A DNA stretch of 64,000 bases from CAWBQO01 sp963790965 (GTDB lineage Bacteria > Bacteroidota > Rhodothermia > Rhodothermales > DASSAV01), in assembly GCA_963790965.1 (NCBI GenBank), contig CAWBQO010000006.1, positions 124,001 through 188,000 of the forward strand, in the 5' to 3' direction. Every line of letters starts with the position of its first letter. Position 1 is the first letter of the stretch. A program made the position numbers and the translations under genes. The notes under the pieces were generated by a model that was not told the DNA's origin, did no database searches, and saw only the letters and a program-made list of their open reading frames with translations. Of the stretch, positions 63,913-64,000 are shown piece after piece.

Positions 63913-64000
63913 ATGCTACAGGAAGAACCGGCCTACGACGAAGCCCTGTTCGGAAAAGACCCCGCCGCGCGGATCGTGGCCGTCGAGCCGCTGCGCGGCA
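63913..64000 (+). CDS. Start of a gene cut by the window end; possibly family B DNA polymerase
   Basis: An ATG at 63913 opens a frame of 29 codons to the window edge (MLQEEPAYDEALFGKDPAAR, then IVAVEPLRG). The LFGxDPxxxIVAVE pattern resembles the N-terminus of bacterial family B DNA polymerases as I remember them, but 29 residues are too few to be sure. Confidence 0.4.
   Translation, partial: MLQEEPAYDEALFGKDPAARIVAVEPLRG

Overview
The window is a GC-rich bacterial chromosome segment of 64 kb with 39 protein genes I can support, two of them cut by the window ends. Proteins with type IX secretion (T9SS) C-terminal sorting domains, a PorV/PorQ-type barrel, a TonB-dependent receptor with a carboxypeptidase-regulatory N-domain, CBM9 and fibronectin-type surface proteins, and high GC together suggest the Bacteroidota/Rhodothermota side of the tree. 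My best guess is a member of the Rhodothermales; no rRNA or other phylogenetic marker is present to prove it. I saw no tRNA, rRNA, CRISPR array, insertion sequence or prophage.

Layout. 1-5.7 kb: fatty-acid type genes (an acyl-CoA synthetase with a TetR regulator, a thiolase) and a DUF255 thioredoxin-fold protein. 5.7-7.4 kb: an exported S41 protease homologue and RidA. 7.5-17.2 kb: one minus-strand block that looks like glycan biosynthesis: two SDR sugar epimerases, a zinc dehydrogenase, a Gfo/Idh oxidoreductase, a GT4 glycosyltransferase and three paralogous CgeB-like glycosyltransferases, several joined by 1-4 nt overlaps. 17.5-40.9 kb: a minus-strand catabolic locus that I read as a beta-1,2-glucan utilisation system. 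It runs from a LacI regulator, through a CBM9 T9SS protein, a TonB receptor, a large T9SS surface protein, a PorV-like protein and a T9SS-exported GH144 enzyme, to a lipoprotein GH144 enzyme, an ABC sugar-binding lipoprotein, two permeases and a GH94 phosphorylase. The inferred flow is surface capture and endo-cleavage, periplasmic cleavage, ABC import of beta-1,2-oligoglucans and phosphorolysis to glucose 1-phosphate. No ABC ATPase is encoded in the locus. 41.2-42.9 kb: a dense array of palindromic repeats. 42.9-64 kb: a CtpA-type protease, PolX, a penicillin-acylase relative, a BadF-type kinase, an ApbE flavin transferase flanked by two Tat-exported Gfo/Idh proteins, YceI, acetyl-CoA synthetase with a CBS/DUF294 protein, DUF937, a large hybrid histidine kinase and the start of one more gene.

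Most notable. (1) The beta-1,2-glucan locus combines Bacteroidota-style surface capture with the ABC plus phosphorylase logic known from Firmicutes. (2) Three hairpin repeat subfamilies share one loop skeleton but have covarying stem arms; they sit in the gaps of the catabolic locus and form a 17-half-element array beside its regulator. (3) Two nucleotidyltransferase-fold proteins (PolX and DUF294) have lost their metal-binding aspartates. (4) A carbohydrate-binding jelly roll in the T9SS GH144 enzyme appears to be split by a module that also occurs in the neighbouring large surface protein. (5) A perfect LacI-type operator and a second, imperfect one lie about 16 helical turns apart upstream of the regulator gene.
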